A DNA stretch of 55,574 nt from Cytophagales bacterium Ga0077538 (GTDB lineage: Bacteria > Bacteroidota > Bacteroidia > Cytophagales > Cyclobacteriaceae). The notes under the pieces were generated by a model, which saw only the letters and a list, made by a program, of their open reading frames with translations, did not search any database and was not told the origin of the DNA. The stretch covers positions 1 to 55,574 of the forward strand of contig LNEN01000297.1 of the NCBI GenBank assembly GCA_001464155.1. Direction: 5' to 3'. The position numbers and the translations under genes were made by a program. Positions within the stretch are counted from its first letter, which is position 1. Each line of letters begins with the position of its first letter. Shown one piece after another: positions 10,378 through 19,600 of the stretch.

Positions 10378-10776
10378 TTAATAAACGTAACACAAAACTT
10401 CACCACCTACTTTATGCTTACGTGCCTCCTTGTCGGTCATTACACCGCGAGAGGTAGACACGATGGCAACACCCAGGCCGTTCAATACGCGTGGCATAGA
10501 AGCCACGTCTGCGTACTGGCGCAAACCGGGGGTAGACACTCTCTCTAAATGAGAGATGGCATTCTCCTTTGTTTCAGGATTGTACTTCAAAGCGATTTTA
10601 ATTACGCCTTGTACATTTTTCCCGTCCTCAAACTTGTAGTTGAGGATGTAACCCTTGTCGAACAACACCTTGGTGATCTCCTTCTTAAGGTTGCTAGCGG
10701 GTATCTCCAACACTTTGTGGTTGGCTTTGATCGCGTTACGCAACCGGGTTAAATAATCTGCTATTGGGTCCGTCAT
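10378..10776 (-). CDS. rpsH: 30S ribosomal protein S8, first gene of the second ribosomal unit
   Basis: 16S rRNA-binding assembly protein, 132 residues, starting [15 protein letters not shown] and ending in the conserved [20 protein letters not shown] region. It is preceded by an unusually long 144-bp gap that holds a promoter and a terminator-like hairpin, so it probably starts its own transcript. In E. coli S8 represses the spc operon from a site near rplE. Whether the hairpin here plays an autoregulatory role is unknown. Confidence 0.98.
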   Translation of the reverse strand: MTDPIADYLTRLRNAIKANHKVLEIPASNLKKEITKVLFDKGYILNYKFEDGKNVQGVIKIALKYNPETKENAISHLERVSTPGLRQYADVASMPRVLNGLGVAIVSTSRGVMTDKEARKHKVGGEVLCYVY

Positions 10777-10805
10777 TATTTCTCCAATTTTTCGCTAAAA
10801 AAGCA

Positions 10806-10826
10806 AGCCCGTCTTAAAACCGGGCT
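10806..10826 (-). terminator. Terminator-like hairpin between rpsN and rpsH
   Basis: On the minus strand the stem AGCCCG / CGGGCT with a 9-nt loop is followed after two or three bases by TTTTTT. It lies 95 bp after the rpsN stop and 30 bp before the rpsH start. The hairpin begins just 1 bp after the -7 box of the internal promoter, so it could stop readthrough from rpsN but probably not transcripts from that promoter itself. Confidence 0.6.
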
Positions 10827-10827
10827 G

Positions 10828-10858
10828 CAAAGATATTGAACATTTTTTAATATTCAAA
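10828..10858 (-). promoter_or_regulatory. Internal promoter driving rpsH
   Basis: The minus strand shows TTTG (10858-10855), exactly 19 bp, then TATCTTTG (10835-10828). This is a full match to the Bacteroidota primary-sigma consensus TTTG-N19-TAnnTTTG. The predicted start site falls in or next to the hairpin at 10806-10826, about 45 bp upstream of the rpsH ATG. Confidence 0.8.
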
Positions 10859-10920
10859 CTGTTATCTGGTTTCGAATTCAATCGACCTGGATACTCAGCA
10901 GCAATAAGTTTTTTAGGCTA

Positions 10921-11190
10921 TTACCAGCTCGCCTTGGTTACACCCGGGATTTTCCCGTCTGAAGCCATTTGGCGGAATTGATTACGGCAAATGCCGAATT
11001 TACCCATATATCCTTTGGGACGACCAGTAAGCTTGCAGCGGTTCTTTAATCGAACCGGGCTTGCATTACGAGGTAATTTATCCAAAGCAACATAGTCGCC
11101 TGCCTCTTTTAGAGCCTTGCGCTTAGCTGCATACACTGCTACTAAGTGCTCTCTCTTGGTTTGTCTTGCGATTACAGATGTTTTCGCCAT
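10921..11190 (-). CDS. rpsN: 30S ribosomal protein S14, zinc-free long form
   Basis: An 89-residue S14 ([20 protein letters not shown] to the end), lacking the two CxxC pairs of the short zinc form. The conserved [20 protein letters not shown] segment is present. An in-frame ATG 24 bp upstream would add MQLKLRTS and overlap rplE; the MAKTS start at 11190 fits the family and sits 1 bp after the rplE stop. It is the last gene before the 144-bp gap, so probably the end of the rplC-led unit. Confidence 0.97.
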   Translation of the reverse strand: MAKTSVIARQTKREHLVAVYAAKRKALKEAGDYVALDKLPRNASPVRLKNRCKLTGRPKGYMGKFGICRNQFRQMASDGKIPGVTKASW

Positions 11191-11191
11191 A

Positions 11192-11749
11192 CTAGTTCGT
11201 AGTTTTAGTTGCAAACGGCATTCCGAATGCTTTTAACAATTCAAAACTTTCCTCATCGGTCTTGGCGTTCGTAACGAACGTAATATCCATACCGCTGATT
11301 TTTGTTACTTTATCGATAGAGATTTCAGGGAAGATGATCTGCTCTTTTACACCTAAGGTGTAATTTCCACGACCATCAAAACCTTTAGCACTCACACCTT
11401 TGAAATCGCGAACGCGAGGTAGGGCAATGTTTACCAAACGATCCAAGAATTCGTACATACGGTCACCACGAAGGGTTACGCGTACACCGATCGGCTGATC
11501 TTCACGAAGTTTGAAGTTCGAGATCGCCTTCTTAGACTTAGTTGCTACTGCTTTCTGACCTGTAATGGTAGAGATTTCTTCCAGTGCTACATCGATCAAT
11601 TTCTTGTCGGACACTGCTACACCCATACCCTTGTTGATACAGATCTTTTCTACTTTAGGAACCTCCATGATTGACTCATACTGAAATTTATCTTTCAGCG
11701 CAGTCATGATTTCCTTCTGATACTTCTGTTTTAATCGAGGCGTTGCCAT
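11192..11749 (-). CDS. rplE: 50S ribosomal protein L5
   Basis: 5S rRNA-binding protein that also contacts P-site tRNA, 185 residues. Signatures include [14 protein letters not shown], the [15 protein letters not shown] segment and [20 protein letters not shown]. Its ATG overlaps the rplX stop by one base. The length is normal. Confidence 0.98.
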   Translation of the reverse strand: MATPRLKQKYQKEIMTALKDKFQYESIMEVPKVEKICINKGMGVAVSDKKLIDVALEEISTITGQKAVATKSKKAISNFKLREDQPIGVRVTLRGDRMYEFLDRLVNIALPRVRDFKGVSAKGFDGRGNYTLGVKEQIIFPEISIDKVTKISGMDITFVTNAKTDEESFELLKAFGMPFATKTTN

Positions 11750-12090
11750 TACTTAATGATTTCTCCTGTTTTCTTTGCAAAACGTTGCAAGTTTCCTTCT
11801 GCATCCTTCTTACGGCCTACGCGAGTAGGTTTACCGCTGGCAGGATCTACTACCATCAAGTTACTGATATGGATTGTACCCTCAGTTTTCTTGATACCAC
11901 CCTCAGGCTTGCCGGCTGAAGGTTTTGTGTGCTTGGTTACAATAGCGATACCTTCCACGACAGCTCTGCTTTTGGCAGCCTGTACTTCCAACACCTTACC
12001 GCTTTTGCCTTTATCATCGCCAGCAATCACCTGTACGGTGTCACCTTTGCGGATGTTCAGCTTTTGCTGTTTGTTAAATTTTCTTTCCAT
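11749..12090 (-). CDS. rplX: 50S ribosomal protein L24
   Basis: Assembly-initiator protein, 113 residues, with a KOW motif ([20 protein letters not shown] at about residues 13-32) and the following [16 protein letters not shown]. It sits between rplN (3-bp gap) and rplE (1-bp overlap). Confidence 0.98.
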   Translation of the reverse strand: MERKFNKQQKLNIRKGDTVQVIAGDDKGKSGKVLEVQAAKSRAVVEGIAIVTKHTKPSAGKPEGGIKKTEGTIHISNLMVVDPASGKPTRVGRKKDAEGNLQRFAKKTGEIIK

Positions 12091-12093
12091 GAC

Positions 12094-12462
12094 TTACAAC
12101 ACTTCAGGTGCTAATGAAATGATTTTCATAAACTGCTTCTCGCGCAACTCACGTGCAACGGGACCGAAAATACGGGTTCCGCGTGGCTCGTCCTGAGCAT
12201 TCAACAATACGGCAGCGTTATCTTCAAAACGGATATAAGAACCGTCTTTACGTCTGATTTCTTTTTTGGTGCGAACAATCACAGCCTTAGAAACAGTTCC
12301 TTTCTTAATCTGACTAGTAGGTGTAGCTGACTTAACAGTTACAACGATTTTATCGCCTACAGAAGCTGAACGTCTTTTAGTTCCACCAAGAACGTGAAAA
12401 CATAAAACCTCTTTAGCGCCACTGTTATCGGCTACGGTTAATCTGGATTCGGTGCGTATCAT
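12094..12462 (-). CDS. rplN: 50S ribosomal protein L14
   Basis: A highly conserved 122-residue large-subunit protein at the subunit interface. The start is [19 protein letters not shown]; the [20 protein letters not shown] and [20 protein letters not shown] segments are diagnostic. It follows rpsQ by 2 bp. Confidence 0.98.
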   Translation of the reverse strand: MIRTESRLTVADNSGAKEVLCFHVLGGTKRRSASVGDKIVVTVKSATPTSQIKKGTVSKAVIVRTKKEIRRKDGSYIRFEDNAAVLLNAQDEPRGTRIFGPVARELREKQFMKIISLAPEVL

Positions 12463-12464
12463 GG

Positions 12465-12731
12465 TTACTTAGCTTTTTCTACGATTTCAACTAATCTCCA
12501 ACGCTTGTCCTTGCTCAACGGACGAGTTTCCATGATGCGTACTGTATCACCGATACCAGCCTCATTTTTCTCATCGTGTGCTTTGAACTTGGTTGTCTTG
12601 TTCACGAATTTACCATAGATCGGGTGCTTCACCTTTCTGTCTACAGTTACGGTAATGGTCTTCTGCATTTTATTGCTGACTACCTTACCTACTCTTTCTT
12701 TTCTAAAATTCCTTTCTACTGCTGTTTCCAT
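12465..12731 (-). CDS. rpsQ: 30S ribosomal protein S17
   Basis: OB-fold 16S rRNA-binding protein, 88 residues, with [28 protein letters not shown] and the C-terminal [20 protein letters not shown]. It follows rpmC by 5 bp. Confidence 0.98.
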   Translation of the reverse strand: METAVERNFRKERVGKVVSNKMQKTITVTVDRKVKHPIYGKFVNKTTKFKAHDEKNEAGIGDTVRIMETRPLSKDKRWRLVEIVEKAK

Positions 12732-12736
12732 AGGAA

Positions 12737-12931
12737 TTATGCTTGACGTTGCTTAGCCGTTAATTCTGTATTCAACCGGGCGATAAGGGCGCGGGTTTCG
12801 CGCAACTTCATCGGATTTTCGATGGCTGATACCTGGTGTGCAAACTGCAACTTGCGAAGGGCTTCCTTCTCACTTGCTAGTTTGTCGTTCAGCTCAGCTA
12901 CGCTTAATGCTTTAATATCTGCGTTTTTCAT
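12737..12931 (-). CDS. rpmC: 50S ribosomal protein L29
   Basis: A 64-residue helical-hairpin protein at the tunnel exit near the SRP and trigger-factor docking site. The L29 pattern [20 protein letters not shown] and [19 protein letters not shown] is complete. It overlaps the rplP stop by one base. Confidence 0.97.
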   Translation of the reverse strand: MKNADIKALSVAELNDKLASEKEALRKLQFAHQVSAIENPMKLRETRALIARLNTELTAKQRQA

Positions 12932-13365
12932 TACTTAGCTATTTGTGCTTCTACGTAATCTCTTCTAACCGAGAAGGAAGTCTTCAAAGGAAGTTTACCT
13001 TCTGCCAGGCGCATCGCTTCTTTAGCTGTAGCGATATCTACGCCACCTGCTTCAAAAAGAATGGTACCTGGTTTTACTACTGCTACCCAATATTCGGGAG
13101 CTCCTTTACCCTTACCCATGCGGACTTCAGCAGGCTTACGAGTAATAGGCTTATCAGGGAAAATACGAATCCACACCTGACCTTCGCGCTTCATAGCACG
13201 GGTAACCGCAATACGAGCAGCTTCAAGCTGACGTGCTGTAATCCATCCTGGCTCAAGTGCTTTTAGGGCGAAAGAACCGAAAGCGATTGAGTGACCACGC
13301 GTGGCCAAACCCTTTACGCGTCCTTTCTGCATTTTTCTAAACTTGGTTCTTTTAGGCTGTAACAT
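12931..13365 (-). CDS. rplP: 50S ribosomal protein L16
   Basis: Large-subunit protein near the A-site tRNA elbow, 144 residues. It begins [19 protein letters not shown] and has the [20 protein letters not shown] loop that reaches the peptidyl-transferase region. It follows rpsC by 26 bp. Confidence 0.98.
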   Translation of the reverse strand: MLQPKRTKFRKMQKGRVKGLATRGHSIAFGSFALKALEPGWITARQLEAARIAVTRAMKREGQVWIRIFPDKPITRKPAEVRMGKGKGAPEYWVAVVKPGTILFEAGGVDIATAKEAMRLAEGKLPLKTSFSVRRDYVEAQIAK

Positions 13366-13391
13366 TATTCCTAAGCTTTACCTGTTCTTAA

Positions 13392-14243
13392 TTAATTTTT
13401 AGGACCTCTTGGGCCACGGCTATCACCGCCACGAGCACCACCACGGTTGTCTCCGGGACGACCACCGCGATCGCCACCACGGGCACCTCCACGATTGTCG
13501 CTACGGCCACGGCCACCACGATCGCCTCCACGGCCTCCTCTGTCTCCACCACGCTCATTTCCACCCTGGCCGGCTGCTGCATTGGCTGCTGCGCCTACGT
13601 TAGGAGAAAGATCACGCTTACCATATACTTCACCTTTGAATACCCATACTTTGATACCGATTTTACCGTATACCGTTTGAGCTTCAGAGATTGCATAATC
13701 GATGTCTGCACGAAGTGTGTGCAAGGGAACGCGTCCGTCTTTGTACTGTTCGGTACGCGCCATATCAGAACCAGCCAAACGACCAGAAACCTTTATTTTG
13801 ATACCTTCAGAACCTACACGCATGGCCGATGCAATTGCTTGCTTCATGGCACGCTTGTACGAAATACGCGCTTCTATTTGTTGAGCGATAGACTCACCTA
13901 CCAATTTCGCATCTAATTCAGGACGCTTAATTTCGAAGATGTTGATTTGAACATCTTTACCAGTGATTTTCTTTAACTCTTCTTTGATCTTATCAACTTC
14001 CTGACCGCCTTTACCAATTACAACACCTGGACGAGCCGTGTGGATAGTAAGCGTAATGCGCTTTAAGGTTCTTTCAATCACAACTTTAGCGATGCCTCCC
14101 TTAGGGATACGTGCGCTTACATAGTTTCTGATTTTTTGATCCTCTACAAGTTTATCAGACAAGGTTTTGCCTCCGAACCAAGCGGAATCCCAACCACGTA
14201 CGACACCTAATCGAAAACCTACCGGGTTAATTTTTTGTCCCAT
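13392..14243 (-). CDS. rpsC: 30S ribosomal protein S3 with long RGG-rich C-terminal tail
   Basis: mRNA-entry-channel protein with helicase activity. Residues 1-210 form the normal S3: N-terminal domain, KH type II domain ([17 protein letters not shown] at 77-80) and C-terminal domain up to [10 protein letters not shown]. From about residue 213 there is an added low-complexity tail of some 70 residues, of which 231-283 are repeated RGG, DRGG and GGARGGD units. The total of 283 contrasts with about 210-240 in typical bacteria. The tail DNA (13392-13553) is GC-rich and repetitive. RGG tracts bind RNA in other proteins; a role here is inference. Confidence 0.97.
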   Translation of the reverse strand: MGQKINPVGFRLGVVRGWDSAWFGGKTLSDKLVEDQKIRNYVSARIPKGGIAKVVIERTLKRITLTIHTARPGVVIGKGGQEVDKIKEELKKITGKDVQINIFEIKRPELDAKLVGESIAQQIEARISYKRAMKQAIASAMRVGSEGIKIKVSGRLAGSDMARTEQYKDGRVPLHTLRADIDYAISEAQTVYGKIGIKVWVFKGEVYGKRDLSPNVGAAANAAAGQGGNERGGDRGGRGGDRGGRGRSDNRGGARGGDRGGRPGDNRGGARGGDSRGPRGPKN

Positions 14244-14245
14244 TC

Positions 14246-14704
14246 TTATTTCGTTTCAGCTGTTTGAACCTTGTTTTCATTTGCTAAGCTTCCCAATACC
14301 AGTGTTACATGGTTTGAACGCTTGCGAATTCTGTGACCACGTCCTTGTGGAGCGGGTCTCATTCTCTTTAACTGACGTCCACCGTCAACCCAGATTTCTT
14401 TTACATAAAGATCTGCGTCTTCAATTTTTGTCTCGTGGGTATTACCCCAGTTAGCGATAGCCGAAAGAAGAAGTTTCTCCAATTTCTCAGCACCGATTTT
14501 AGCTTCGAACTTCAAAATGTTCAACGCCTGATTTACGCGCTGACCTTTGATCAGGTCGGTTACTAATCTCATCTTACGCGGTGAGGAAGGCACGTTCTTC
14601 AGCTTTGCTACTACAGGACCTGTTTTTGCAGCTTCCTTTTTGGCATCGCGCTTCTGGCGCTTCACTACCGATCCTTTTAATTTTTTAGTTGTTGTCGCTT
14701 CCAT
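14246..14704 (-). CDS. rplV: 50S ribosomal protein L22
   Basis: Tunnel-lining protein, 152 residues. The L22 core begins after a basic N-terminal extension of about 30 residues ([20 protein letters not shown]); the tunnel beta-hairpin is in the [20 protein letters not shown] segment. It lies between rpsS (6-bp gap) and rpsC (2-bp gap). Confidence 0.98.
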   Translation of the reverse strand: MEATTTKKLKGSVVKRQKRDAKKEAAKTGPVVAKLKNVPSSPRKMRLVTDLIKGQRVNQALNILKFEAKIGAEKLEKLLLSAIANWGNTHETKIEDADLYVKEIWVDGGRQLKRMRPAPQGRGHRIRKRSNHVTLVLGSLANENKVQTAETK

Positions 14705-14710
14705 GACTCA

Positions 14711-14980
14711 CTAATCTTTACGGTTACCGGAATGTCCTTTGAATGTGCGGGTCGGAGCGAATTCGCCCAACTTATGACCCACCATGTTCTCTGTTACATA
14801 CACGGGTATAAATTTATTTCCGTTATGCACTGCGAATGTGTGACCAATCAAATCAGGAAGAATGGTTGATCTTCTTGACCAAGTCTTGATCACTGATTTC
14901 TTACCGGACTTTTCCATAGTCTCTGCTTTTTTAGCGAGACGGAAATCGCAATAGGGTCCTTTTTTAATCGAGCGTCCCAT
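14711..14980 (-). CDS. rpsS: 30S ribosomal protein S19
   Basis: Head protein that works with S13, 89 residues: [20 protein letters not shown], the [20 protein letters not shown] signature and [18 protein letters not shown]. It overlaps the rplB stop by one base. Confidence 0.98.
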   Translation of the reverse strand: MGRSIKKGPYCDFRLAKKAETMEKSGKKSVIKTWSRRSTILPDLIGHTFAVHNGNKFIPVYVTENMVGHKLGEFAPTRTFKGHSGNRKD

Positions 14981-15804
14981 TATTTCTTCCTTTTAGCTAT
15001 GATTAGACGATCTGAATACTTCTTCGGGTGACGTGTTTTCTTACCCTTTGTGTACAAGCCATTACGTGAACGTGGGTGACCACCAGACGCACGACCTTCA
15101 CCACCACCCATCGGGTGATCTACCGGGTTCATCGCTACCGCACGTGTGCGTGGACGAATACCTCTCCAACGGTTACGACCTGCTTTACCAACACTTTCGT
15201 TCATGTGGTCTGCATTCGAAGCTGCACCAACGGTTGCGATACAGGTATCCAACACATTGCGCATCTCACCAGAAGGCATCTTCAAGGCAGCGTAGCCGTT
15301 TTCACGAGCCAACAACTGAACAAAAGAACCTGCACTGCGAGCAATCGCTCCACCCTTCCCTGGTTTCATCTCCACGTTGTGGATGATCGTACCCAAAGGA
15401 ATTTTTGAAAGAGGTAATGCATTACCCACTTCAGGGGCTACATCTGGACCAGACATTACTGTCTGACCAACTTTCATTCCTGCCGGAGATAGGATATATG
15501 CTTTCTCACCGTCAGCATAGAAAAGAAGAGCAATACGTGCTGTACGAGCAGGATCGTATTCAATTGACTTTACTACGGCAGGAACGCCAAACTTATTTCT
15601 CTTAAAATCGATTTCGCGAAGCTTTTGCTTGTGGCCTCCACCGATGTAACGCATGGTCATACGACCTTTGCTGTTTCTTCCTCCCGATTTCTTGATGGTC
15701 GTAACCAACGACTTCTCCGGAGTTGATGATGTAACATCATCAAATGAAGGAGCGAGTCTGTGTCGCGTACCTGGTGTAATCGGTCTTAGTTTCTTCAACG
15801 CCAT
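14980..15804 (-). CDS. rplB: 50S ribosomal protein L2
   Basis: Core large-subunit protein needed for peptidyl transfer and subunit joining, 274 residues. It has an N-terminal OB-like domain ([19 protein letters not shown]), an SH3-like domain and the C-terminal [20 protein letters not shown] loop containing the conserved His. It sits 10 bp after rplW. Confidence 0.98.
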   Translation of the reverse strand: MALKKLRPITPGTRHRLAPSFDDVTSSTPEKSLVTTIKKSGGRNSKGRMTMRYIGGGHKQKLREIDFKRNKFGVPAVVKSIEYDPARTARIALLFYADGEKAYILSPAGMKVGQTVMSGPDVAPEVGNALPLSKIPLGTIIHNVEMKPGKGGAIARSAGSFVQLLARENGYAALKMPSGEMRNVLDTCIATVGAASNADHMNESVGKAGRNRWRGIRPRTRAVAMNPVDHPMGGGEGRASGGHPRSRNGLYTKGKKTRHPKKYSDRLIIAKRKK

Positions 15805-15814
15805 AGTCTATATA

Positions 15815-16102
15815 TTATACGTTGCTGTAAAAGTCTATTACTTCACCTGCAGCCAACGTTACGATGGCTTTCTTGTAATTAGGCTTGCGGCCGGCCAATA
15901 CACCAGCTTTGGTGTAGCGTACCTTGAACTTACCCATTACCTTCATGGTGTTAACGCTCTTCACGTTTACTCCGTACTGTTTTTCAACAGCTCTCTTGAT
16001 CTCTACCTTATTGGCATTTGTATCGACAATAAAGCCGTACTTGCCTTTTTCATTCATGGCAGAAACCTTCTCTGTTACTAATGGCTTCTTTAATACGCTC
16101 AT
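15815..16102 (-). CDS. rplW: 50S ribosomal protein L23
   Basis: Tunnel-exit protein that docks trigger factor and SRP, 95 residues: [20 protein letters not shown], then [20 protein letters not shown]. Its ATG overlaps the rplD stop by four bases (ATGA), typical of translational coupling. Confidence 0.98.
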   Translation of the reverse strand: MSVLKKPLVTEKVSAMNEKGKYGFIVDTNANKVEIKRAVEKQYGVNVKSVNTMKVMGKFKVRYTKAGVLAGRKPNYKKAIVTLAAGEVIDFYSNV

Positions 16103-16734
16103 GACTCTTTATTTAATAAGGTTATCACTTTATTGATAGAGCTTTCCACAAAGACAATGTTCTCAGCATTCATCACATCGTATGTGTTGATCTGATCTGC
16201 TGTAGTCACTTTCGTCTTCTGGATGTTGCGACCTGCCAAGATTACGTTTTTCACTACTTCAGGAAGAACAACCAATGTCTTCTTATCTGCTAATGAAAGT
16301 GCGCTCAGCATCTTGATGTACTGCTTTGTTTTCGCTTCAGCAAAGTTGAAGTCTTCCACAATCGCAATGGCATTGTCTTTTGCCTTATAAGACAGAGCTG
16401 ATTTACGAGCTAAGTCTTTTACTTTCTTATTAAGCTTGAAAGAGTAGTCGCGGGGTTGAGGACCGAATACACGTCCACCACCTTTGAACTGAGGGTTTTT
16501 AATGTTACCCGCACGTGCACCGCCCGTACCTTTTTGCTTCTTTAATTTCTTGCTTGAACCAGAAATCTCGTTACGCTGCTTAGCCTTGTGAGTGCCCTGG
16601 CGCTGATTTGCCAAGAAGCTCTTTACGTCTAAATAGATGGCGTGGTCGTTCGGTTCTACACCAAACACGTCAGTCGATAAAGCTACTTTACGACCGGTGT
16701 TTTCTCCGCTATATTTTACAACTGATACGTCCAT
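16099..16734 (-). CDS. rplD: 50S ribosomal protein L4
   Basis: Large-subunit protein with a tunnel-constriction loop, 211 residues. The loop is the Lys/Gly/Arg-rich stretch [20 protein letters not shown] into [20 protein letters not shown]. It overlaps rplC by one base upstream and rplW by four bases downstream. In E. coli L4 represses the S10 operon through its leader; here the leader would be that of rplC, if the mechanism exists at all. Confidence 0.98.
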   Translation of the reverse strand: MDVSVVKYSGENTGRKVALSTDVFGVEPNDHAIYLDVKSFLANQRQGTHKAKQRNEISGSSKKLKKQKGTGGARAGNIKNPQFKGGGRVFGPQPRDYSFKLNKKVKDLARKSALSYKAKDNAIAIVEDFNFAEAKTKQYIKMLSALSLADKKTLVVLPEVVKNVILAGRNIQKTKVTTADQINTYDVMNAENIVFVESSINKVITLLNKES

Positions 16735-17366
16735 TATTTCTGCAGAATTACGGTTGCATTGATAGCTCCGGGAACAGAGCCGCTAACTACGATCAGGTTT
16801 TGCTCAGGCATAATCTTTACCACTTTCAGGTTAGAAACCTTTACGCGGTCAGAACCCATGCGGCCTGCTAAACGCTTACCTTTTGGTACACGTGAAGCAA
16901 ATGATGCGTTACCCATAGAACCAGGTGCGCGTAAGCGGTTATGCTGACCGTGAGTTTGACCACCCACACCGGCAAAGTTGTGACGCTTTACAACACCTTG
17001 AAATCCTTTACCCTTTGATGTACCGACAGCGTCAATAAAGTCGCCTTCAACAAATACATCTTGAATTTTAATTTCTTTACCCAATTCGACTAATCCGTCA
17101 AACTCAGTATTGAAATCACGGAACTCGACTACATCTGATTTCGCTGTAGTGTTCGCTTTCTTGAAATGTCCTAGCAGAGGCTTGTTGGTGTTTTTTTCTT
17201 TCTTATCACCAAAGGCAAGCTGCACAGCCCTGTATCCATCAGACTCAACGTTTTTCACTTGAGTGACGATGCAAGGTCCGGCTTCGATAACGGTACAGGC
17301 AATGTTCTCACCCTCCGCACCGAAAATGCTGGTCATACCTACTTTTCTTCCAATAATACCAGGCAT
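16734..17366 (-). CDS. rplC: 50S ribosomal protein L3, first gene of the ribosomal block
   Basis: Early-assembly protein, 210 residues, with the conserved [20 protein letters not shown] loop reaching the peptidyl-transferase centre and [13 protein letters not shown]. rpsJ, which normally precedes rplC, is absent: the next gene upstream is a divergent ABC permease. A promoter about 107 bp before the ATG shows that rplC leads the transcript. Confidence 0.98.
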   Translation of the reverse strand: MPGIIGRKVGMTSIFGAEGENIACTVIEAGPCIVTQVKNVESDGYRAVQLAFGDKKEKNTNKPLLGHFKKANTTAKSDVVEFRDFNTEFDGLVELGKEIKIQDVFVEGDFIDAVGTSKGKGFQGVVKRHNFAGVGGQTHGQHNRLRAPGSMGNASFASRVPKGKRLAGRMGSDRVKVSNLKVVKIMPEQNLIVVSGSVPGAINATVILQK

Positions 17367-17472
17367 GATATTTTCCTTGTTTTGTTTAATTACTGGCTGC
17401 GATACGTTCGCAACCTTCCCCTTTTTATGCCTTTTCTGTGCGTTTTTGGCACACTGGGCGGAAAAAGGACTG

Positions 17473-17503
17473 CAAAGATAGGAACTAAAGTCTTGTAACC
17501 AAT
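17473..17503 (-). promoter_or_regulatory. Promoter of the rplC-led ribosomal unit
   Basis: The minus strand reads ATTG (17503-17500), 19 bp, then TATCTTTG (17480-17473). This is a near-perfect Bacteroidota promoter, and the bases after it (CAGTCC) resemble those at the rpsH promoter (CAGCCC). The predicted leader to rplC is about 100 nt, long enough for regulation, but no known leader motif was recognised. Confidence 0.8.
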
Positions 17504-17597
17504 AGGGGGATCAAAAATTTCTGAAATACTGCGTTTTTGCCTCTTCTTGAAGGTCTTACTGAGGGAAAAGCGCTAACATTGCCCTGCACTACCAAAA

Positions 17598-18563
17598 ATG
17601 GAAAAACGCACTTTTCAATACCCCCAGTGGCTTTTTTTGCTGATTTTGATGGGCAGTCTATTCCTGATCAACATCTCGTTGGGCAGTGTGTCGATTCCTC
17701 CCGGAGAAATCGTTCAAGCACTTATTGGACTTCCTTTAGAGAATGTCATTTGGCAGGATATCATCATTGACTTTCGCTTCACCAAAGCCCTCACCTGCAT
17801 TTTGGCAGGCAGCGGCCCAGATATTTTGGGGCTAAGTTCCGGAGCCAGCTTACTGGTGTCCTTAGTGTTTATGGCTGGAATCAGCTCGTTTAGTTTATTA
17901 TCTGAATCCTGGAGCTTAGCCCTAGCTGCCTGTACAGGCTCCTCCCTGATGTTGCTCCTGGTTTTAGCCATTGCTGGGAAAGTGAAGGACAACACATCCT
18001 TATTAATAGTGGGACTCATGATTGGCGCTGGTACAGCCTCTTTTGTTAGTGTACTCCAATTTATGAGTCGGGCGGAAGATCAACAGTATTACCTGATCTG
18101 GACATTCGGGAGTCTGGGAGGACTCAATTGGACTGAAATCGGCATATTGACGCTCGCCTTGCTGGTTGGGAGTGTCTTGCTTATTGTAAATGTAAAATCC
18201 CTGAATGCCTGGCTGTTGGGGGACAATTACTCACAGAGTTTGGGAATGAATCTAAAACGTAGCAGGCTCCTAATGATTCTGTCCACCAGCATACTCACGG
18301 GTGCGGTAACGGCTTTTTGCGGCCCAATTGCCTTTGTGGGCTTGGCCGTTCCACATTTAGTACGACTTCTTTTTAAAACATCAGACCATCGTCTTTTACT
18401 TCCGGCAGTGGCCATGGGCGGAGCCTCTCTACTCTTGTTTTGTGATTGCCTGGCACAAGTCCCTGGCTCTACCTACGTGTTACCCATCAATGCGGTAACG
18501 GCCTTGATCGGGGCGCCTCTAGTTGTTTGGATCATCTTAAAAGGAAAGAAAATCTATGCCTGA
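17598..18563 (+). CDS. FecCD-family ABC transporter permease with internal deletion
   Basis: Inner-membrane permease of the iron-siderophore/cobalamin/heme importer family. The 321 residues have multiple membrane segments and the family motifs PDILGLSSGASL, FCGPIAFVGLAVPHLVRLL (ATPase-contact region) and a DCLAQ segment. Between CILAGSG (residues 67-73) and PDILG (from 74) the family normally has about 20 more residues of the pattern LALxGxxxQ...RNPLA; they are missing here, with the reading frame intact. The gene overlaps the ATPase gene by 8 bp. No substrate-binding protein or TonB-dependent receptor is adjacent. It may be inactive, or the assembly may be wrong at 17816/17817. Confidence 0.85.
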   Translation: MEKRTFQYPQWLFLLILMGSLFLINISLGSVSIPPGEIVQALIGLPLENVIWQDIIIDFRFTKALTCILAGSGPDILGLSSGASLLVSLVFMAGISSFSLLSESWSLALAACTGSSLMLLLVLAIAGKVKDNTSLLIVGLMIGAGTASFVSVLQFMSRAEDQQYYLIWTFGSLGGLNWTEIGILTLALLVGSVLLIVNVKSLNAWLLGDNYSQSLGMNLKRSRLLMILSTSILTGAVTAFCGPIAFVGLAVPHLVRLLFKTSDHRLLLPAVAMGGASLLLFCDCLAQVPGSTYVLPINAVTALIGAPLVVWIILKGKKIYA

Positions 18564-19503
18564 GGTGCTGCTCCATTTACAAGACTTACAAGTAGGCTAC
18601 CCAAATGACGGCAAGGAGATCATGCTGTTTGAAAATCTGGATCTCGTATTAAAAGCCGGTGAACTGGTTTGCTTTATGGGACCGAATGGCGTGGGTAAAT
18701 CTACGCTTATACGTACGATTGCAGGACTGCACAAGTCCCTCACCCCTATCCCCTCTCCCAAGGGAGAGGGAATGATAGACCCAAGAAAAATCTCAGTTGT
18801 GTTGACAGACCGCATCAACGCCATGAACATGAGCGTTCGCGACTTGGTGAGTTATGGACGCTACCCCTATTTAAATTGGAGTGCGAAACTCAGCGTAACA
18901 GATCTCTCTATTGTAGACGCAGCCCTTCGCACGTTACAACTCACCGAACTCGCCAATAAAAACATTAACGAACTCAGTGACGGACAATTGCAAATGGTGA
19001 TGATTGCGCGCGCCCTCACACAAGACACGCCCGTTATCTTATTAGACGAACCTACCGCTCACCTGGATTTGAATAATCGTGTAGCCATCATGAATGTGTT
19101 GCGCAAACTTTCGCGCGAAACGCAGAAAGCTATTTTGGTTTCTACACACGAACTCGATTTGGCTTTACAGACTGCTGACCTTTTGTGGTTAGCCGATGGA
19201 AAGAAAATTCTCACCGGTGTTCCGGAAGATCTAGTATTGGATGGCTCTCTTGATCGCATTTTTCAATTCAAGGGTTTTGATTTAAAAACGGGCAAAGTTT
19301 TTCATGAGGCGCATCGTGGCGTAAAAGTGAAACTTATAGGCGAAGGCTACTCCTTCCTCTGGACTAAAAATGCGCTAGAGCGGTGTGGTTATGAAGTAAC
19401 CAATCAGGGAGGTATTGAAATAGAAGTGCAGGAAGGAAAGGGTTGGAAAATGGGTAACACCAAAATCGAAACACTGGCCCGGCTTTTAGAGAACCTTCCG
19501 TAA
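18556..19503 (+). CDS. ABC transporter ATPase, FecE/BtuD type, with repeat-derived insertion
   Basis: Energises the preceding permease. The 315 residues have Walker A GPNGVGKST (42-50), signature LSDGQ (140-144), Walker B VILLDEP (160-166) and the H-loop STHEL (His198). Between the Walker A helix and KISVVLTD, the usual strand region (SGxVxLxG then LSxxELA) is replaced by SLTPIPSPKGEG (61-72). That peptide is encoded by a palindromic dispersed repeat. A C-terminal extension of about 70 residues follows the ATPase core. The call as an ABC ATPase is secure; activity is uncertain. Confidence 0.88.
   Translation: MPEVLLHLQDLQVGYPNDGKEIMLFENLDLVLKAGELVCFMGPNGVGKSTLIRTIAGLHKSLTPIPSPKGEGMIDPRKISVVLTDRINAMNMSVRDLVSYGRYPYLNWSAKLSVTDLSIVDAALRTLQLTELANKNINELSDGQLQMVMIARALTQDTPVILLDEPTAHLDLNNRVAIMNVLRKLSRETQKAILVSTHELDLALQTADLLWLADGKKILTGVPEDLVLDGSLDRIFQFKGFDLKTGKVFHEAHRGVKVKLIGEGYSFLWTKNALERCGYEVTNQGGIEIEVQEGKGWKMGNTKIETLARLLENLP
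18739..18772. repeat. Palindromic dispersed repeat inside the ABC ATPase gene
   Basis: CCCTCTCCC at 18751-18759 and GGGAGAGGG at 18762-18770 form a perfect 9-bp hairpin with an AA loop, preceded by CCCTCACCCCTAT. The translated form, LTPIPSPKGEG, is a well-known product of this repeat type in bacterial genomes. It stays in frame with the ATPase. Confidence 0.75.
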
Positions 19504-19600
19504 AGTCATTCTTCGGGTAAGTGGAATTCCAGCTACCTCCTCCATTGAGAGAATGGATGCATTCCAATTCTTTCTATCTTTCTTCCTTATCCGATCTCGC

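Noticed and set aside
13409-13680. Plus-strand and alternative-frame open frames over the S3 tail
   Set aside because: They arise from the GC-rich RGG repeat, which leaves all frames open.
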